From Silene conica (lineage: Eukaryota > Streptophyta > Magnoliopsida > Caryophyllales > Caryophyllaceae), in the NCBI GenBank assembly GCA_029255685.2, contig CM055319.2, positions 17,077,247-17,141,246 on the forward strand: a stretch of DNA of 64,000 nucleotides, read 5' to 3'. Position 1 is the stretch's first letter; each line of letters opens with the position of its first letter. Below the pieces are notes generated by a model. The model saw only the letters and a list, made by a program, of their open reading frames with translations, had not been told where the DNA came from and did not search any database. Made by a program: the position numbers and the translations under genes. Below, in pieces: positions 50,211-62,386 of the stretch.

Positions 50211-52162
50211 GTTGGAAGTATGGTTAGCAAAGCATGTAAGTCAGCAACAGACAGGTACATTTGGCGCCATTCTGCATATCTTCCAGCAGTAGTATATAAT
50301 TGATTGCCTGTACTTATAAACACTGTTTAGTAGTTTTAAAATGTATAAATGTATGGCCGGTAAGTATTACCAATGACCTAATAAACGTATTGAGTGGACT
50401 AAGACGAAGCTTCAAAAACCACTGTAATTCAGACAGCAATGCTGCCTAACCATACCATAGTACAGTTCCCTTGGGAATGTTTATTTTTAGAAAGTTTTGA
50501 GAACAGTTGATAAGCAAGTTGAATTTGCAAACATATATCCAAGTTAGTAAACTAAAGAACTACGCAGAACAGTATATTTATCTTAGAAGTATAAGTTAAT
50601 ATTTAAGCACTAATTTCGATAACACCGAGTGTACAATGCTACGCGTTTCCAGCAGAAACTGTTGAATATAACATGAAGGTCTGTTTCCATTATAGTTTTA
50701 ATATGATCAGTTCTTCTGTTAATGAAGTGTTTAGCTAATAGTCTATCTTCTAATATATATTATAAAATGACCAGAATCGTAAAAGCTCTGTGTTACAGGA
50801 TGGTAAGTATATCAAAACGAGGTATGTCAGTTAAGGCGTCTGACCGTTAACCAACGTATTCGTCATATAGCAGGGGTATTCACAACGCTCTTACGCAATA
50901 GCATATATTTGAGTTAGCTTCTTACGATACTCTATGTTTTAATAATCGATCTAATATTTTCACCATAGTATGTTATTATTGTTTAGTATACAATCAATTT
51001 TCACGCTCTAAATCAATATATAACATGTTTAGCTTCTATTTAACCGTTTATTGCATGTTTATCAATCTTGTTGATAAACGATAAACAGACCTAGTATAAG
51101 TTTGTTTTTCAAAACTAAAAAAACATGCATTGGAGTAGTACATTGCTAGGTGCAATAATTATGGTTACAACCTCTCTTTAGTCTAAAACATGACATTGAG
51201 TATGAATATAGTTAATAGAGGTAATGTATAAAGTTAGTTTGATTATTACACTTGTACTCTCATGTTATTGCAACAGGTTAATGATGACTATTATGCAAAT
51301 GTGTTAAAGTTGTAAGATAGGTTTTAAAGACAATGTCACATTTCTACCATATACTGAGCTTTAAGCACTACACTTGAAGAATATTTTAAAAGAAACAAGT
51401 ATTTATAAATTGTTCTAAGTACACGATGTTCCCCATTTTTTCTCCTAGAAAACCATGTACGAGCAAAATTATATTATTTTTCCCGTAGGCTTATGTATGT
51501 ATTGTAGAATTACGAATTTGTTGGATATGTCAATGAAGTAATTCGTATTAATTAACAATTTTGCATTTGACGATTCCTATATTTTTTCCAAGAATAAACA
51601 GATACGTATTAGAATGTCATATAGTTGTTTTATCTTTTATGATGAGTGGACTAATAAATTGCGGGGCGTATATTATAAGAAGAACGCTAACCTATCTCGA
51701 TAAACGACTGTTGTCAGGATACATTAGAGGGTGATTATATTCAATCACGTAAGACATATATCCATAAATAAAAGACTAATCAGTAGTTTTGTCAGTACGG
51801 GTATCTAACACGTCCCACCTGCTAGAACAGTAGTTTATCAGGCCTACACAAACACGCCTCGTCCTCCAAATATAACGATTTGTCACTGATAAATCAAACA
51901 ATGAATGTTTTAAATGCACATAATATATAGTAATCATCACAATTTGCAAACTATGAGTAATATGAACAAGAATTCGAAACAACACACTGATTCACAGTAT
52001 ACAGTACAATTCACATAACTCAACATGAATCTGGACCAACCCAAACAACACGCAATACTCATCCCCTTTTATTAACAGCGAGTATAAAAAGTAATCAAAC
52101 ATTGTACAACATAATGATATTTCTTTCAAAATATGACAAATTGTACCATAACCAACATTGCA

Positions 52163-52696
52163 ATGCCTAAGTACTGCAAAAAAGCTTTCTTCGTGAGGGA
52201 AAATGACAAGCAAGAATTTGTCGAAGGATACGTAAATTGGAAAAAGGAACAATTTAAGTCGACAACGCTCTTTTCGACAACGACCGTTGAAGAGAAAACA
52301 GAGAATGGCTACAGACCCCATCACCTATTATTAAATCTTCCCGACCTGACAACTAATGTATTTAACAGACTTGGAAATTCAGACAAAAGAAATATGACAG
52401 AAGTCTGTAAAGCCTGGGCTGCGTTGTTTTTAGTTGGCACAGAAACTTCCAAGGTCAATTTAGATTATGAGAAGCAGTTATTGAAGGAGAACTACAATGG
52501 AACTATAAGGGTTGAAAGGAATCGACGGACGGTTGCGATATATTGTTCCTGCATGTACGGCAAAACGAAGAAGCAGAAGAGAAAACTACATGCAAGGAAC
52601 GAGAACAGATATAAGTTAGCAAGGTTGGAGGAACAGAGACAAGAACAATGGGATGACCAGTCCGGGAGTGAAGGATATTACGACTCCGATTGTTAA
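52163..52696 (+). CDS. F-box-like protein, family member 4
   Basis: This encodes 177 residues from the ATG at 52163, chosen because MPKYCKKAFFVRENDK aligns with the paralogue N-termini; an ATG 30 bp upstream adds 10 unmatched residues. Blocks: WKKEQFKSTTLFSTTTVEE, an HHLLLNLPDLTTNVFNRL..DKRNM then TEVCKAW F-box-like segment, TETSKVNLDYEKQLLKEN, TIRVERNRRTVAIYCSC, a basic helix (KKQKRKLHARNENR) and the tail SGSEGYYDSDC. A TATA-like box lies 80 bp upstream. It is closest to member 5 at 54880. No RPA1-like gene lies between this member and the next. Confidence 0.65.
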   Translation: MPKYCKKAFFVRENDKQEFVEGYVNWKKEQFKSTTLFSTTTVEEKTENGYRPHHLLLNLPDLTTNVFNRLGNSDKRNMTEVCKAWAALFLVGTETSKVNLDYEKQLLKENYNGTIRVERNRRTVAIYCSCMYGKTKKQKRKLHARNENRYKLARLEEQRQEQWDDQSGSEGYYDSDC

Positions 52697-53089
52697 TTCA
52701 TAACAAGAGTTGTTTATCAAGCCGCTACACCAACTGAAGAGATACTTCCATTTGTGGGATATTCAGATTGTTTGTTATGTATTAAATTGTTTGTAGTTTA
52801 ATATTATGCATTCGTTAAATTGGCGCATACATATGATTAAAGGCAGAGTAGTTATATCATACGTATTGAACGTAGTACATGTAAGTGTTTGTTCCATACT
52901 TGCGTCTCTGTATTCCTTTTATTTCTTATCTGCTTAAGTTTAATTAAGATGTTATCAGTACCACTATTAACGTAGAGTACTGTAAACTGACCACTTTCTA
53001 AACGACCCCTGTTTTCCCAGATTTAGGTAGCTGGATTGATTCTTGTGTTAAACTATGCATCCTTCTTATAGTGTTCACTACCCATAAAT

Positions 53090-53430
53090 CATAAGATTAA
53101 CCTGAAGCGAGGTAAATTAGGAGGTCGATATGTGGTCGAGCAAAATTAATTTCAGGTACGAGAATAAATGAAATGGACTTACGTCGATCTGAGACACGTA
53201 GCAACCAAATTTGAGGTAAATAGACTCAACAATCGTCCTCATTTATGGCATATTTTATTTTGTTTAAACTTTTAAAGTTAAAACGCATAAAAAGGAACAA
53301 GTGATTATATTTTATTTATCAAAATAAATTGTTTGGGTTACTGACATAAGTTGTGATCTATTGCTTAATCGACTTTAAGTGAGTTAAGTCAATAAGGGAA
53401 AATTAAATCGATTATGGGCTCGTAAATGGT
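53090..53430 (-). repeat. MITE-like repeat, copy 2 (inverted)
   Basis: It holds the same gaggtcgat..gtcgag, gaggtaaat and gagttaagtcaataa.g blocks as the other two copies, but in the opposite orientation. The boundaries are approximate. Confidence 0.4.
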
Positions 53431-54261
53431 CTAATACATAACATTGTAAAACCACAAGATTTACACTATCAAAAAAAAAATCCCTTAGATTAAGGAAGAG
53501 TACAATTTTTACATTACCTAAGATATGACATTGAGTATGAGTATGGTTAATAGATATATCCACTATTCTAATTATATACATACCAAACATGCAATTTGTA
53601 AGGTGAGTCACATAATCAGTTAGTATTAAAAAATCAATCGAAATCGCAATTCTAATTCTAACAGACGTTAAACGAACTACCCAAATTTAAAAACAGTCTC
53701 ATGTTTGACATTACATTTGAGTAGGTTCGATGCGTATTAATTTGAACTTATATCTTAACTATGAGCATAACAGACACATTTTAATTTTATTAGTCGCGAT
53801 AACGTATATATGTGTAGTGTTGCATTTGGGGTGGGAAAGTTCATAATATCAGCACGAATGAACAACCAGATATATATTTAATTCTTACTCTAATAGAACG
53901 TGTTTTAGATTTAAATCGTTTTATATCGAAGACGTAGTTGTATGTATATATATATGCATTAGCAGAACAATTTGACATTATGTATATAAGAATTATTAGA
54001 CAAGACGCTAATTATATGGCCGTAACGTTATTATTACACATAATAAGTTTTTTTCCCGAACCAAAAGTTAAGAAAACATTTAACTTCCTTTTTCATAATG
54101 TTTGGTTATGTATCGTAAAGAACGCAAGTATGCCTATCGTTTGGTGTGTAAGAAATAGTTTCTAATCGGTTGAGTTATGTTCGATCGATCATATATAAGT
54201 CACAAATAAGTTATTTACATAACCAAAGATTAAAAGACTATGTTAATTAACAAGACTATTA

Positions 54262-54632
54262 AGACCATTCTCAAGCTACGAGTCAAATTAATTGAGTCAA
54301 TTGTATATTAAGCCTTAATATCTCATTATTGACCATGACCACTTTAACTCTCACAAGTAGAAAGTCAGAACGTAAGTCAATAAACCTTTCTAAACAACCA
54401 TCTTAATTTATTTATTTTTTTTTTTTCTCGTTTGTTTTTACCTTAAATGGCTGGAACCAAGAAAAATGTGAGGCGTATGAGGTCGGTTGGTGAGACAATT
54501 TACCTCTAAGTGGGTCGATTTGTGACGCAAATCTTCTCGATCCAATTTAATATAATTCTTAATTACAATTAACTTAACTCGGCCCCAAATCGACCACCCA
54601 ACCGACATTGCTTGGGGATGGTCCAGATAACA
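54262..54632 (+). repeat. MITE-like repeat, copy 3
   Basis: The left end GACCATTCTCAAGC and the inverted right end GACCATCCCCAAGC form imperfect terminal inverted repeats. The interior matches 49910-50210. There is no coding capacity. The superfamily is unclear because no target duplication is evident. Confidence 0.55.
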
Positions 54633-54879
54633 TATTCCGACAATACAACAAATTGCATCAGTTTGTAAAATATGGTTAAGAATATAACAATCCAGACTCA
54701 CTACACCCAAAGCATGACCTTTGGCCTTTCTTACACATTTCCTATAAAGGAAGTGATTAGACATAAATCTACACCATCATTAAGTACATCACAAACGTCA
54801 AAAAAACTCCCCTCAAACTTCACCTCCCTTCTGATAACCGCTGAAATTAACACCCCCTGAAAACATCTTCAATTCAACA

Positions 54880-55413
54880 ATGGTATCTAAATGCAGAGTA
54901 ATTAAGGATATCAGGAAAGAAGACAAGCTAAATTTTATCAGTAACTATGATAGTTGGAAGAGAGAACAATTTAAATCTAAGTCTCTGTTTTCAACAACAA
55001 CAGTCGAGGAGCAAACAGCCTATGGCAGCAGGCCTCACCACCCCTGTCTAAGCCTTCCAGAAATAATAACTGCTATTTTCGACAAGCTCGATAAAGCAGA
55101 CAAGAAGAGCATGGCAGTAGTCTGCAAAGCCTGGGCCTCATTATTTCTAGTTGGGACTGAAACCTCAAAGGTGGATGTAGATTATGAGAGGCAATTAGTG
55201 AAAGAAAATGTCAACTGCACTATAAGGGTGACCAGGGACTATCGCACAGTTGCTATGTACTGTTCCTGTGCGTATGCCAGGTCAAAGAGGGAGGCAAAAA
55301 GGATTCATCGTAAAATTAGGAGGAATCAGGAGTTTGCCATATTGGAAACACTACTTGCAGATCGTCTTAGTGAAGAGTCAGGCAGCGAAGGATACTACGA
55401 TCCAGACTGCTGA
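54880..55413 (+). CDS. F-box-like protein, family member 5
   Basis: This encodes 177 residues. Blocks: DIRKEDKLNFISNYDSWKRE then QFKSKSLFSTTTVEE, GSRPHHP, an F-box-like segment LSLPEIITAIFDKLDKADKK then SMAVVCKAWASLFLVG (~58-100), TETSKVDVDYERQLVKEN, TIRVTRDYRTVAMYCSC, a basic helix (KREAKRIHRKIRR) and the tail SGSEGYYDPDC. It is intact, with a TATA box 135 bp upstream. It converges on RPA1-like copy 3, whose stop lies 430 bp downstream. F-box resemblance rests on the LPxxxxxxIFxxL...W pattern; SKP1 binding is inferred. Confidence 0.65.
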   Translation: MVSKCRVIKDIRKEDKLNFISNYDSWKREQFKSKSLFSTTTVEEQTAYGSRPHHPCLSLPEIITAIFDKLDKADKKSMAVVCKAWASLFLVGTETSKVDVDYERQLVKENVNCTIRVTRDYRTVAMYCSCAYARSKREAKRIHRKIRRNQEFAILETLLADRLSEESGSEGYYDPDC

Positions 55414-55842
55414 AGGAACGGAAGTTTACTCCGTCATATTACTTGTAATTCCTAAACTATGGATAGGCTAAGGAAAACCATGTTCTGTAAACATCGCAAG
55501 TCTGTTTTGTGTGTTTTAGTTGTTAGCGCATTTTAAAACAAGCGATGTAGTTTTGCAGTAGTGTATCTCTGGTTTTAACAAGGATGTCCTAATCTTTTCA
55601 CATCTGTACATATTTCAGAATCTATTACACAAAGCAGCAACAAACACGTAAACACTAACATAAACTTGAGAACAGCAGATGTGTTTTATAACATAGCGTA
55701 CAACTACGAAGACAGTACTAACCCTAACCTGCTTTAGCCGAATTCCAGATATGTTATAGTAGTTCAAAATAGCCTAGGCAAATACAAACATACATACCAA
55801 AACATATTACCAGCACTCACAATAGTCTAACAGTACTCAGCC

Positions 55843-58800
55843 CTAATTGAGAGAGATATCAGACAATTCCCAATCTAAATGACGAGATAAGTAAAATGAT
55901 TTAGTTGGCTTCACTTGGATGTAAAACTGGTTAGTCTTCAAATGATTTTCAGCTTGAGAAAGATAGTCCTCCTTTTCCTGTTTCAGTTTCATAAAATCCG
56001 CATATCAACAATTTATCATATCCGGATAATAGTAAATTTGTAACACCATTTCTGCATTAACTATATTCTCAAGCACGTACACCTGACTACCACATTGACA
56101 ACGATAACAGAACAAGGAATGAATACCTGCGGTAGCATAGAGTAGAGAGTATTTGCGTCTGCGTCCAGTAGTTTCTCTGCATTATTAGTAAGTGCAGTGA
56201 AAGTACAAGCCCCAGTATCATCCGCGACGTCAAGGACAACCATCAGCCTGTACGATTGAGATGTCAAAGTAACGTAAGCATAAGAGGATGTAACTTGCTG
56301 GTCACTAATATCGTACCTTGGAGTGGAGACGACATTCTCCTGTATGCACGTATAACATGTATACAATACGCCTACATCTTCGTAACCACCAGTTCCACAG
56401 TTGCTACACCCGGTGTAGTATTGGATGTTCATCCGATCCATATTAGCAAGATGCACACACAGCCAGAAACGTTCTTCTTGGTAAATGCTTCTCCCCTAAT
56501 AGTACATTAAAGCAGTATGTAGTTTAAGCGACCGTTCTTAGCAGTTGTCCAGACAGTTACTAACAATGAATGTCCAACAAATCAGAAACATTAGATACCG
56601 GCAGATTACGTCTCTCTGAAACATGTCAGTTAAAAATAGTTCAGTAGTATCTAAAAGAGGTATACATACATCCTGTTGAAGAAGCCATCCAATTGTGGTG
56701 ATAACGCGCTCATCAGTCGGGCGACGAACGTTGCACAGTAAACAATGTTTTAAACTAAGGCACGCGTAATTAGCAGCTTGCCTGAAACAATTCGACATTA
56801 CCACCATGTAAACAAAGGATATAACACTAGTACAGAAATGACTTTAGGCATGGACAAATGGCAACGGTCATTAAAAATAACCGTTGCCAATTAGAAAAGG
56901 CAACGGTTGTTAACAACAACCGTTGCCAAATATAGAGAAAAAACTCATACGGCAACGGTCCACTCAAAAACCGTTGCCATATGTATTTTGTATACACAGT
57001 TAAGGCAACGGTTTTGTAATGACCGTTGCCATTTATTCAACTAAAATTTGGCGCAAAACTTATACTTTGGACGCTATATACAATATTACCTAAACTCGTA
57101 AACTATATTACTCGTATTCCAAAAACTTATACTAAAAATATTAATTAAATAAATTATTACTCCTAAATAATACTACTCGTAATAAGTTTTATTATTATTC
57201 CTAAATAATATTACTCAGCGTCCTCTATTTCATCTTATCAGTATCATCTGTTGAGAATCATCAATTTCGCTATTCTTCATCAATTTTGCGTTATCAATAT
57301 CAATTCCATCTATTTACTCTTCATCAATCAGTTCATCGTCGCCACAACAAGACGACTTCGCTGATTGTTACTGCTCTCGTCACGAAGATTCCTAATTCTG
57401 CGCAATCAGGTAGTTTTTGCTTAATTTGGTATATGTATTGAATTCTTTGCTTAATTTGATTTAGGGTAAGTTTAATTCGGTTTATATATAATTGATTGTT
57501 AATATAATTGATGGGTATTTCTGGATTATTGATGTATGGTGGATATGCAAACCCTAATTTTGGTTATGTTGATTATGTGATCAATTGAAATTTAGGGTGT
57601 TTCAAGGGTTTTACTTTGATTTTTTGGAAGTATTATTTAGTGGAACCGTGGTTGTTAATTTGAACCAATTCATAACATCCAATACACAGTACACTATAAT
57701 AGTTTGATATACATATTTTAACTTTTGAGTAGAAGATATGATAGAATATACTCTAACCAATTGATATATACTAATATGCTACGGGGTTAAGTGAATTGGG
57801 TAGGCCATGCTGGAACAGAGAATCGATCATTTGATTCTAGTAAGCAAGAAGAGGTTAGGTTGTGGGCATTGTAATTTCTGTTAATTTGAGGTGATACATT
57901 TATTACTCCCTGCTGTTGTAGATTGATTAAGGAGTGTGATCGTGAAATCAAAGACGAAGAGACAATAAATCCTCCTAAAGTCAACAAGCGCCTAAACGAT
58001 GAGAAACAATCCATGGTTAGAAACGTATTTTGCCGCTTGTGTTTCTCTGGTTACAGCGTTGTGAATCCATGTATTATGACATTTCTAATGTGTGTGGAAA
58101 GATTTATATCAGTAGGGATAGTTGTAAGGACTGTGATATACTGATATGGGCATATAAAAGGAGGCGTTAATCTCGCACCAGGATCTGTACATCTTAATAT
58201 CCAGATATTCGTTCTTCTGAGGCCCTATATGCTTCTGATCATGACTTCAGGAATCTCATCAAGAAGCTGTCAAACAAAAGGAGGCGTCAATCAATGAGGT
58301 CGGATGTTCAGGACCGAGCTACAACAGTATCAAGACGAGCGTGACCGTCAAATGTCAAAATTATAGGCTTTGACAGATGAAATTGCAAACTACAAAGACT
58401 TCAATGGTAGCTCTGCGGGTTAACTGATTTTTCACGTGTGTTATACTCTAGTACACTGTAATTTCAGTCATTTGAGGAATCCAGAAGTACTTGTATTAAA
58501 AAAAATTCAGATATTGTGTACTAATTCCGACTTTTTTTTACAGTGTTTAATGTGTCGGACTATTATGGGAACAAGATACGAGATCAGTGGTAAGCCTCCT
58601 AACATTTTCAGTTACACCAGCTCATTGCTCCTTTAGAGTGTTTTGCTTCGTTCAACTTTCAATTGAATACTCCGCTTATTATGAATGTGATTGTAAACCT
58701 GCTATTTCTTTCACTCTTTTTTTATTCCCTGTTTGCTCCATGTGTTTCATTGAACCGACTTCAGAATGAACATGAAACCATGCATTGGTGAGCATACTAC

Positions 58801-61800
58801 TACTCCATATATGATACTCAATTGTAGCATACTAGTACTGCACCTATGATACATGGAAAATGTATGTTGGGGGATCGGTTGGTGTTCTGCTTTTCTTTTA
58901 TCTGTAAGCCTTTTGAGGGTAGTGTGTTCCATTATTCTAACAAGGCATTGAAGCAGTGAAGCTAGTATTTTAACTACCAGTGCTGCATTATAACCTGGTC
59001 TGATAAACACCAGGCCTGCACATCCTGCCATGGTGACAGACACAGAAGCCTGTAGCACTATTCTGATGGATAGACCTCATATGTAATGCTTGATCCACAC
59101 ACCAGTGCTGGCGAAGCATCTGCCCATCACAAATTGTTCAGGTAAACTGGTATCAGTCAGAAACATCAATCCCTATAACATTTTTGTACTAGAAACTAAG
59201 TAGTTCATTCTTAATATTACTGATTACAATAGCAGGTCTAACAATAGTCTGATCTATTCTGCATTGATTTCTTTGTCTCCAAATATGATACAGGACTGCA
59301 TTAATCGCTCCATTCCTGATGACTCTCTGCAATTTTGAGCCTCGCATTCTCAATCTCCAGACAATAGCTAGGGAATTCTCTAGTTTAAAACCACAACAGT
59401 CAGCCACTCCCTGCAGGATTAGGCTACTATAAGACCACTGGCAGAATGAATGCTCTAGTGTTTCAGCATCCGCATCACAGATATAACATCTGTAATCTCT
59501 GGTAATCTGCAATTCCTTTAACTTTGCTTTGGTATTGAAAGCCTTATGTTGATGCAACCATGGTACAAAAACATGCTTGGGAATCACCCACCGATTCCAA
59601 ATTAGCTTATGCCACTGAGCCACAGTATGATTACCCCTTAGCCTGTGATACCCTTTAGAAATAGTATAAGCAGCTAGGCCCCTGAACAGTCCATTAAAAA
59701 TCAGCATATCCCATACGTAGTCTGTCTTTCACTTTGCATATCTTTTTCCAGCATCAGTTGGAGTCATGAGGAGGTTGATACAGCCCCTAGTTGTTGGTAA
59801 AATACATTGTTTGAAATGCGGAATCAATTTCAGCTTGATAAGCCGGTTAGGGGGTGGCTTTTATTTTTGTTCTTCATTTTTATTTCAAGGTTATATGCTT
59901 AATTATATATGTTCTTGTCTTGTCATTTAAGATTTTAACCTGAATTGGTCACAAGAACCGTTTTTGGTTATACTGAGAGTTGTTGTGTCTGATCGGTTGT
60001 CAGCCATTTTCTTCAATGCAGATCTGCATTTATTCCGTACAACACCAGTTTGCTGTTAGTATGCAAAGTCTCATGAGCATACAATCATCCTAAGAAGTTG
60101 TTGTTGTAACTATCGATCTTGAATCAATCCTGGACCTGAGATACGGAAACCACGTTTAAATGTTAGTTCATTCTAATTAAAGTGCATAAATGCTGATTTG
60201 ATTCATGGCGTGATACTGAGTCTGATTATTTTTTTCTATTTTCGGTGTCATGATTCACATTAGCCAACTTCAAGTCATGTTTGGATAGATGTTTCTTCTA
60301 CTTGTTATGGGTACTTTTCTCTGATGAATTGTATAATTATTTGACAGGAGGATCACTGTAGTGGATACATAAAAAAAGAGGTCGATGGAACTTCGTCTCC
60401 TACAAGTTCTCCCATGGATGCTTTGGTGTTCAGCCTCACCATTATCAGAGAGCAATAGAGATATTAGTTCACTCGTGCAGAAGAGGCATTGATATTGCTT
60501 TGTAATGTTGATTATATGTTAAACATTGGTTTGTAATTAATTATTATCTTAATAGAAAACTTTACGTTTACCGAAAAATATATTATTGGAATATATTTTT
60601 TTTTAAAAATTTTGATTGAGCAACGGCAACGGTTGTTAAAATGAACCGTTGCCTTTAATATACATAAGGCAACGGTTGCTGTTAATAACCGTTGCCTTTT
60701 ATATACATAAGGCAACGGTTGCTGTTAATAACCGTTGCCAAAAACACCTTTTGGCAACGGTTCCTACTAGCAACCGTTGCCAAAAATAACATTTGGCAAC
60801 GGTTAACAACCGTTGCCGTAGGTGATTGTTTAAGGCAACGCCCCGATTTACAACGGTCGTGGAACCGTTGCCATAAGTGCTTTTTGACCGTTGCCAAATG
60901 ACATTTCTGTACTAGTGTAAACTAACATCAATATTAAATTCCTTACCAATCGCGCAGAGTATCAGCCATGTCACCCTCTGGGTTGACGTTCACAGTTGTC
61001 TCTCTGGTAGTCGCAAAAGAGAAACCTACACAACTCATTATCAGTAAAAGAGACATGACAATTGCCTTAGCACATTTCTATATACAACTGTAAATCACCG
61101 ACCATTTCGGTTACACGTTCTCAGATGCGTGAAGCTGACAACAGGGTAGGATCCTGTATTACACTGCAAATTCCTGAACTGTTTTACAACTGTTCTTTCC
61201 CACACAGTTATAAGTGTAACCTGCTCGAAACTGCGCAGAAGGAACACACAGAACATAAACAACGATCAAATGATACAAATAACCAAATGATGAACCAATA
61301 CCTCCAACGGAATCGCAGCTGTTAACATCGCATACCTTTGATCAATTATGAAAACTTCACATATCTCAGAAGTATGACCAGCTGGTCTTGGCTTTTGGCA
61401 TATATGTTCAACGAAGACAACTACAGCTATTACATCTACATATATAAAAGAAGTCCCAAACGTCTGCGTTAATAATCACCCAGGTCATCTAAAACATAAA
61501 TGGTAAATCATGCCTTACTATATTGATTTTCCAAGGATAGCCTTCGCGGGATGGATGCGATAGCTACATAAATTTCAGGAACGATAACAGCTCCATCACA
61601 CACAGGCTGAACAACGGTATCTTTATTGAATATAATTTCATAAACCTGGTGATCCCGAGGGCCCAAGCAGAAACCTCCAACCACTCTGACTCTAGCATTA
61701 GTGATTTCATATTCCACATTATTTTCCATGATATCACCGAACAACTCCAGCTCTTCATTATAAAACGCCGTCCTTATCTTAGCACCCTACAATGACAGAA

Positions 61801-62386
61801 GTAGTATCTCAACAGCATTAACCACCTATGCACCACAAAATAGTCGTTTTTAAAAATGGTTTTAGTAACCTGAAATCTACCTTTATCAATCGCTCATTTT
61901 AAGAGGGTACCGACTAAGAGAATTCAACATAATAATGTGTTCATCATTAGCAATTCCAATGTTTAGGTAAACCCCAGAGGTATCAACTGTCTGTAAGAAA
62001 CATAAAATATAATACAGGGGCGAGTGCAAAAAATAAACTACTCTCTTAACCATGCTATTACAGTAAGAAAAGTAAAATTACGTACATTATCACGAAAGAC
62101 TGACACATAACTCGCAGCGGTACCATGATAACGTCCCGAATTAAATACACAAAATAGTACGACGACTATCCATAAAACTACACCTTACAACGTTTAAAAC
62201 ATATAGGAACTGTAATGTAAGTATGTAAACAATTACCTTTTCATCTTCAAACGTAATCAGCTGACACTCGAGATCACACGCACTTAAGGATCCATGTATG
62301 CTGATTTTCTCAATTACCCTGGCTCTTATAGAATACCCACCATCTCTGCCTGCAAGGGATCTAGCGCTCTGCCTAGACTGTGACAT
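55843..62386 (-). CDS. RPA1-like single-strand DNA-binding protein, copy 3 (8 exons, 446 aa), CACTA in intron 5
   Basis: Exons (minus): 62237-62386, 61519-61786, 61336-61435, 61103-61230, 60947-61025, 56670-56781, 56127-56495, 55843-55977. Phases agree at all seven junctions and the total is exactly 447 codons with the stop. OB fold A lies in exons 1-2 (YNEELELFGDIMENNVEYEI), B in exons 3-4 (VTLITVWERTV) and C in exons 7-8 with a zinc ribbon (Cys 309, 312, 326, 329; same spacing as copy 2). Exons 4 and 6 have the same lengths (128, 112) as the other copies. Exons 7 and 8 of copy 2 are one exon here. Intron 5 (56782-60946) contains a whole CACTA element; without it the intron is about 69 bp. 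The exon 4 donor (atg|gtcggt) is weak. The C-terminal tail is short and lacks copy 2's basic end. Confidence 0.82.
56860..57030. repeat. CACTA left subterminal hairpin repeats
   Basis: Four inverted pairs of GGCAACGGT and ACCGTTGCC, each enclosing a short loop. They are probable transposase-binding sites. Confidence 0.9.
57220..58430 (+). other. CACTA interior: leader-exon-like and coiled-coil coding remnants
   Basis: A C/T-rich stretch near 57235-57410 with a following donor-like caggtag resembles a first exon. Near 58305-58420 one frame reads ELQQYQDERDRQMSKL, a stop, then ALTDEIANYKDFNGSSAG. This is a coiled-coil segment of the style seen in plant Ptta/En/Spm-type proteins, interrupted by the stop. 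It could be a relic of a CACTA-encoded protein. Confidence 0.3.
59189..59707 (-). pseudogene. Reverse-transcriptase zinc-binding (zf-RVT) fragment inside the CACTA element
   Basis: This 172-codon open frame has WHKLIWNRWVIPKHVFVPWL then HKAFNTKAKL, followed by CYICDADAETLEHSFCQWSY. It is the zf-RVT signature found at the C-terminus of plant LINE reverse transcriptases and in domesticated relatives. The reverse-transcriptase and endonuclease domains are absent, so it is a fragment. It lies wholly within the CACTA element (minus strand), suggesting capture by it or insertion into it. The open frame may be chance persistence. Confidence 0.7.
60625..60895. repeat. CACTA right subterminal hairpin repeats
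   Basis: At least six GGCAACGG...CCGTTGCC units, two of them near-identical direct copies (about 60668-60739). The last pairs are partly degraded. Confidence 0.9.

Larger units (their letters stand above)
52697..54879. other. Intergenic with two MITE-like repeats; promoter of the next gene
   Basis: There is no supported gene. A TATA box (cctataaagg, 54741-54750) lies about 135 bp before the ATG at 54880. Confidence 0.5.
56825..60917. mobile_element. Non-autonomous CACTA (En/Spm-type) transposon, 4,093 bp
   Basis: The termini are the perfect 16-bp inverted repeat CACTAGTACAGAAATG, with 3-bp target duplication TAA at 56822-56824 and 60918-60920. Both ends carry dense subterminal GGCAACGGT...CCGTTGCC hairpins, as CACTA transposases require. 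No DDE transposase frame is recognisable, so it depends on a partner elsewhere. It sits in the intron of RPA1-like copy 3. The perfect TIRs suggest a fairly recent insertion. Confidence 0.95.

Noticed and set aside
57787..58144. Overlapping plus and minus frames in the CACTA interior
   Set aside because: Short, no motifs, and inconsistent with each other; treated as non-coding interior.
60682..60901. Paired plus/minus frames at the CACTA right end
   Set aside because: They translate the GGCAACGGT hairpin repeats.
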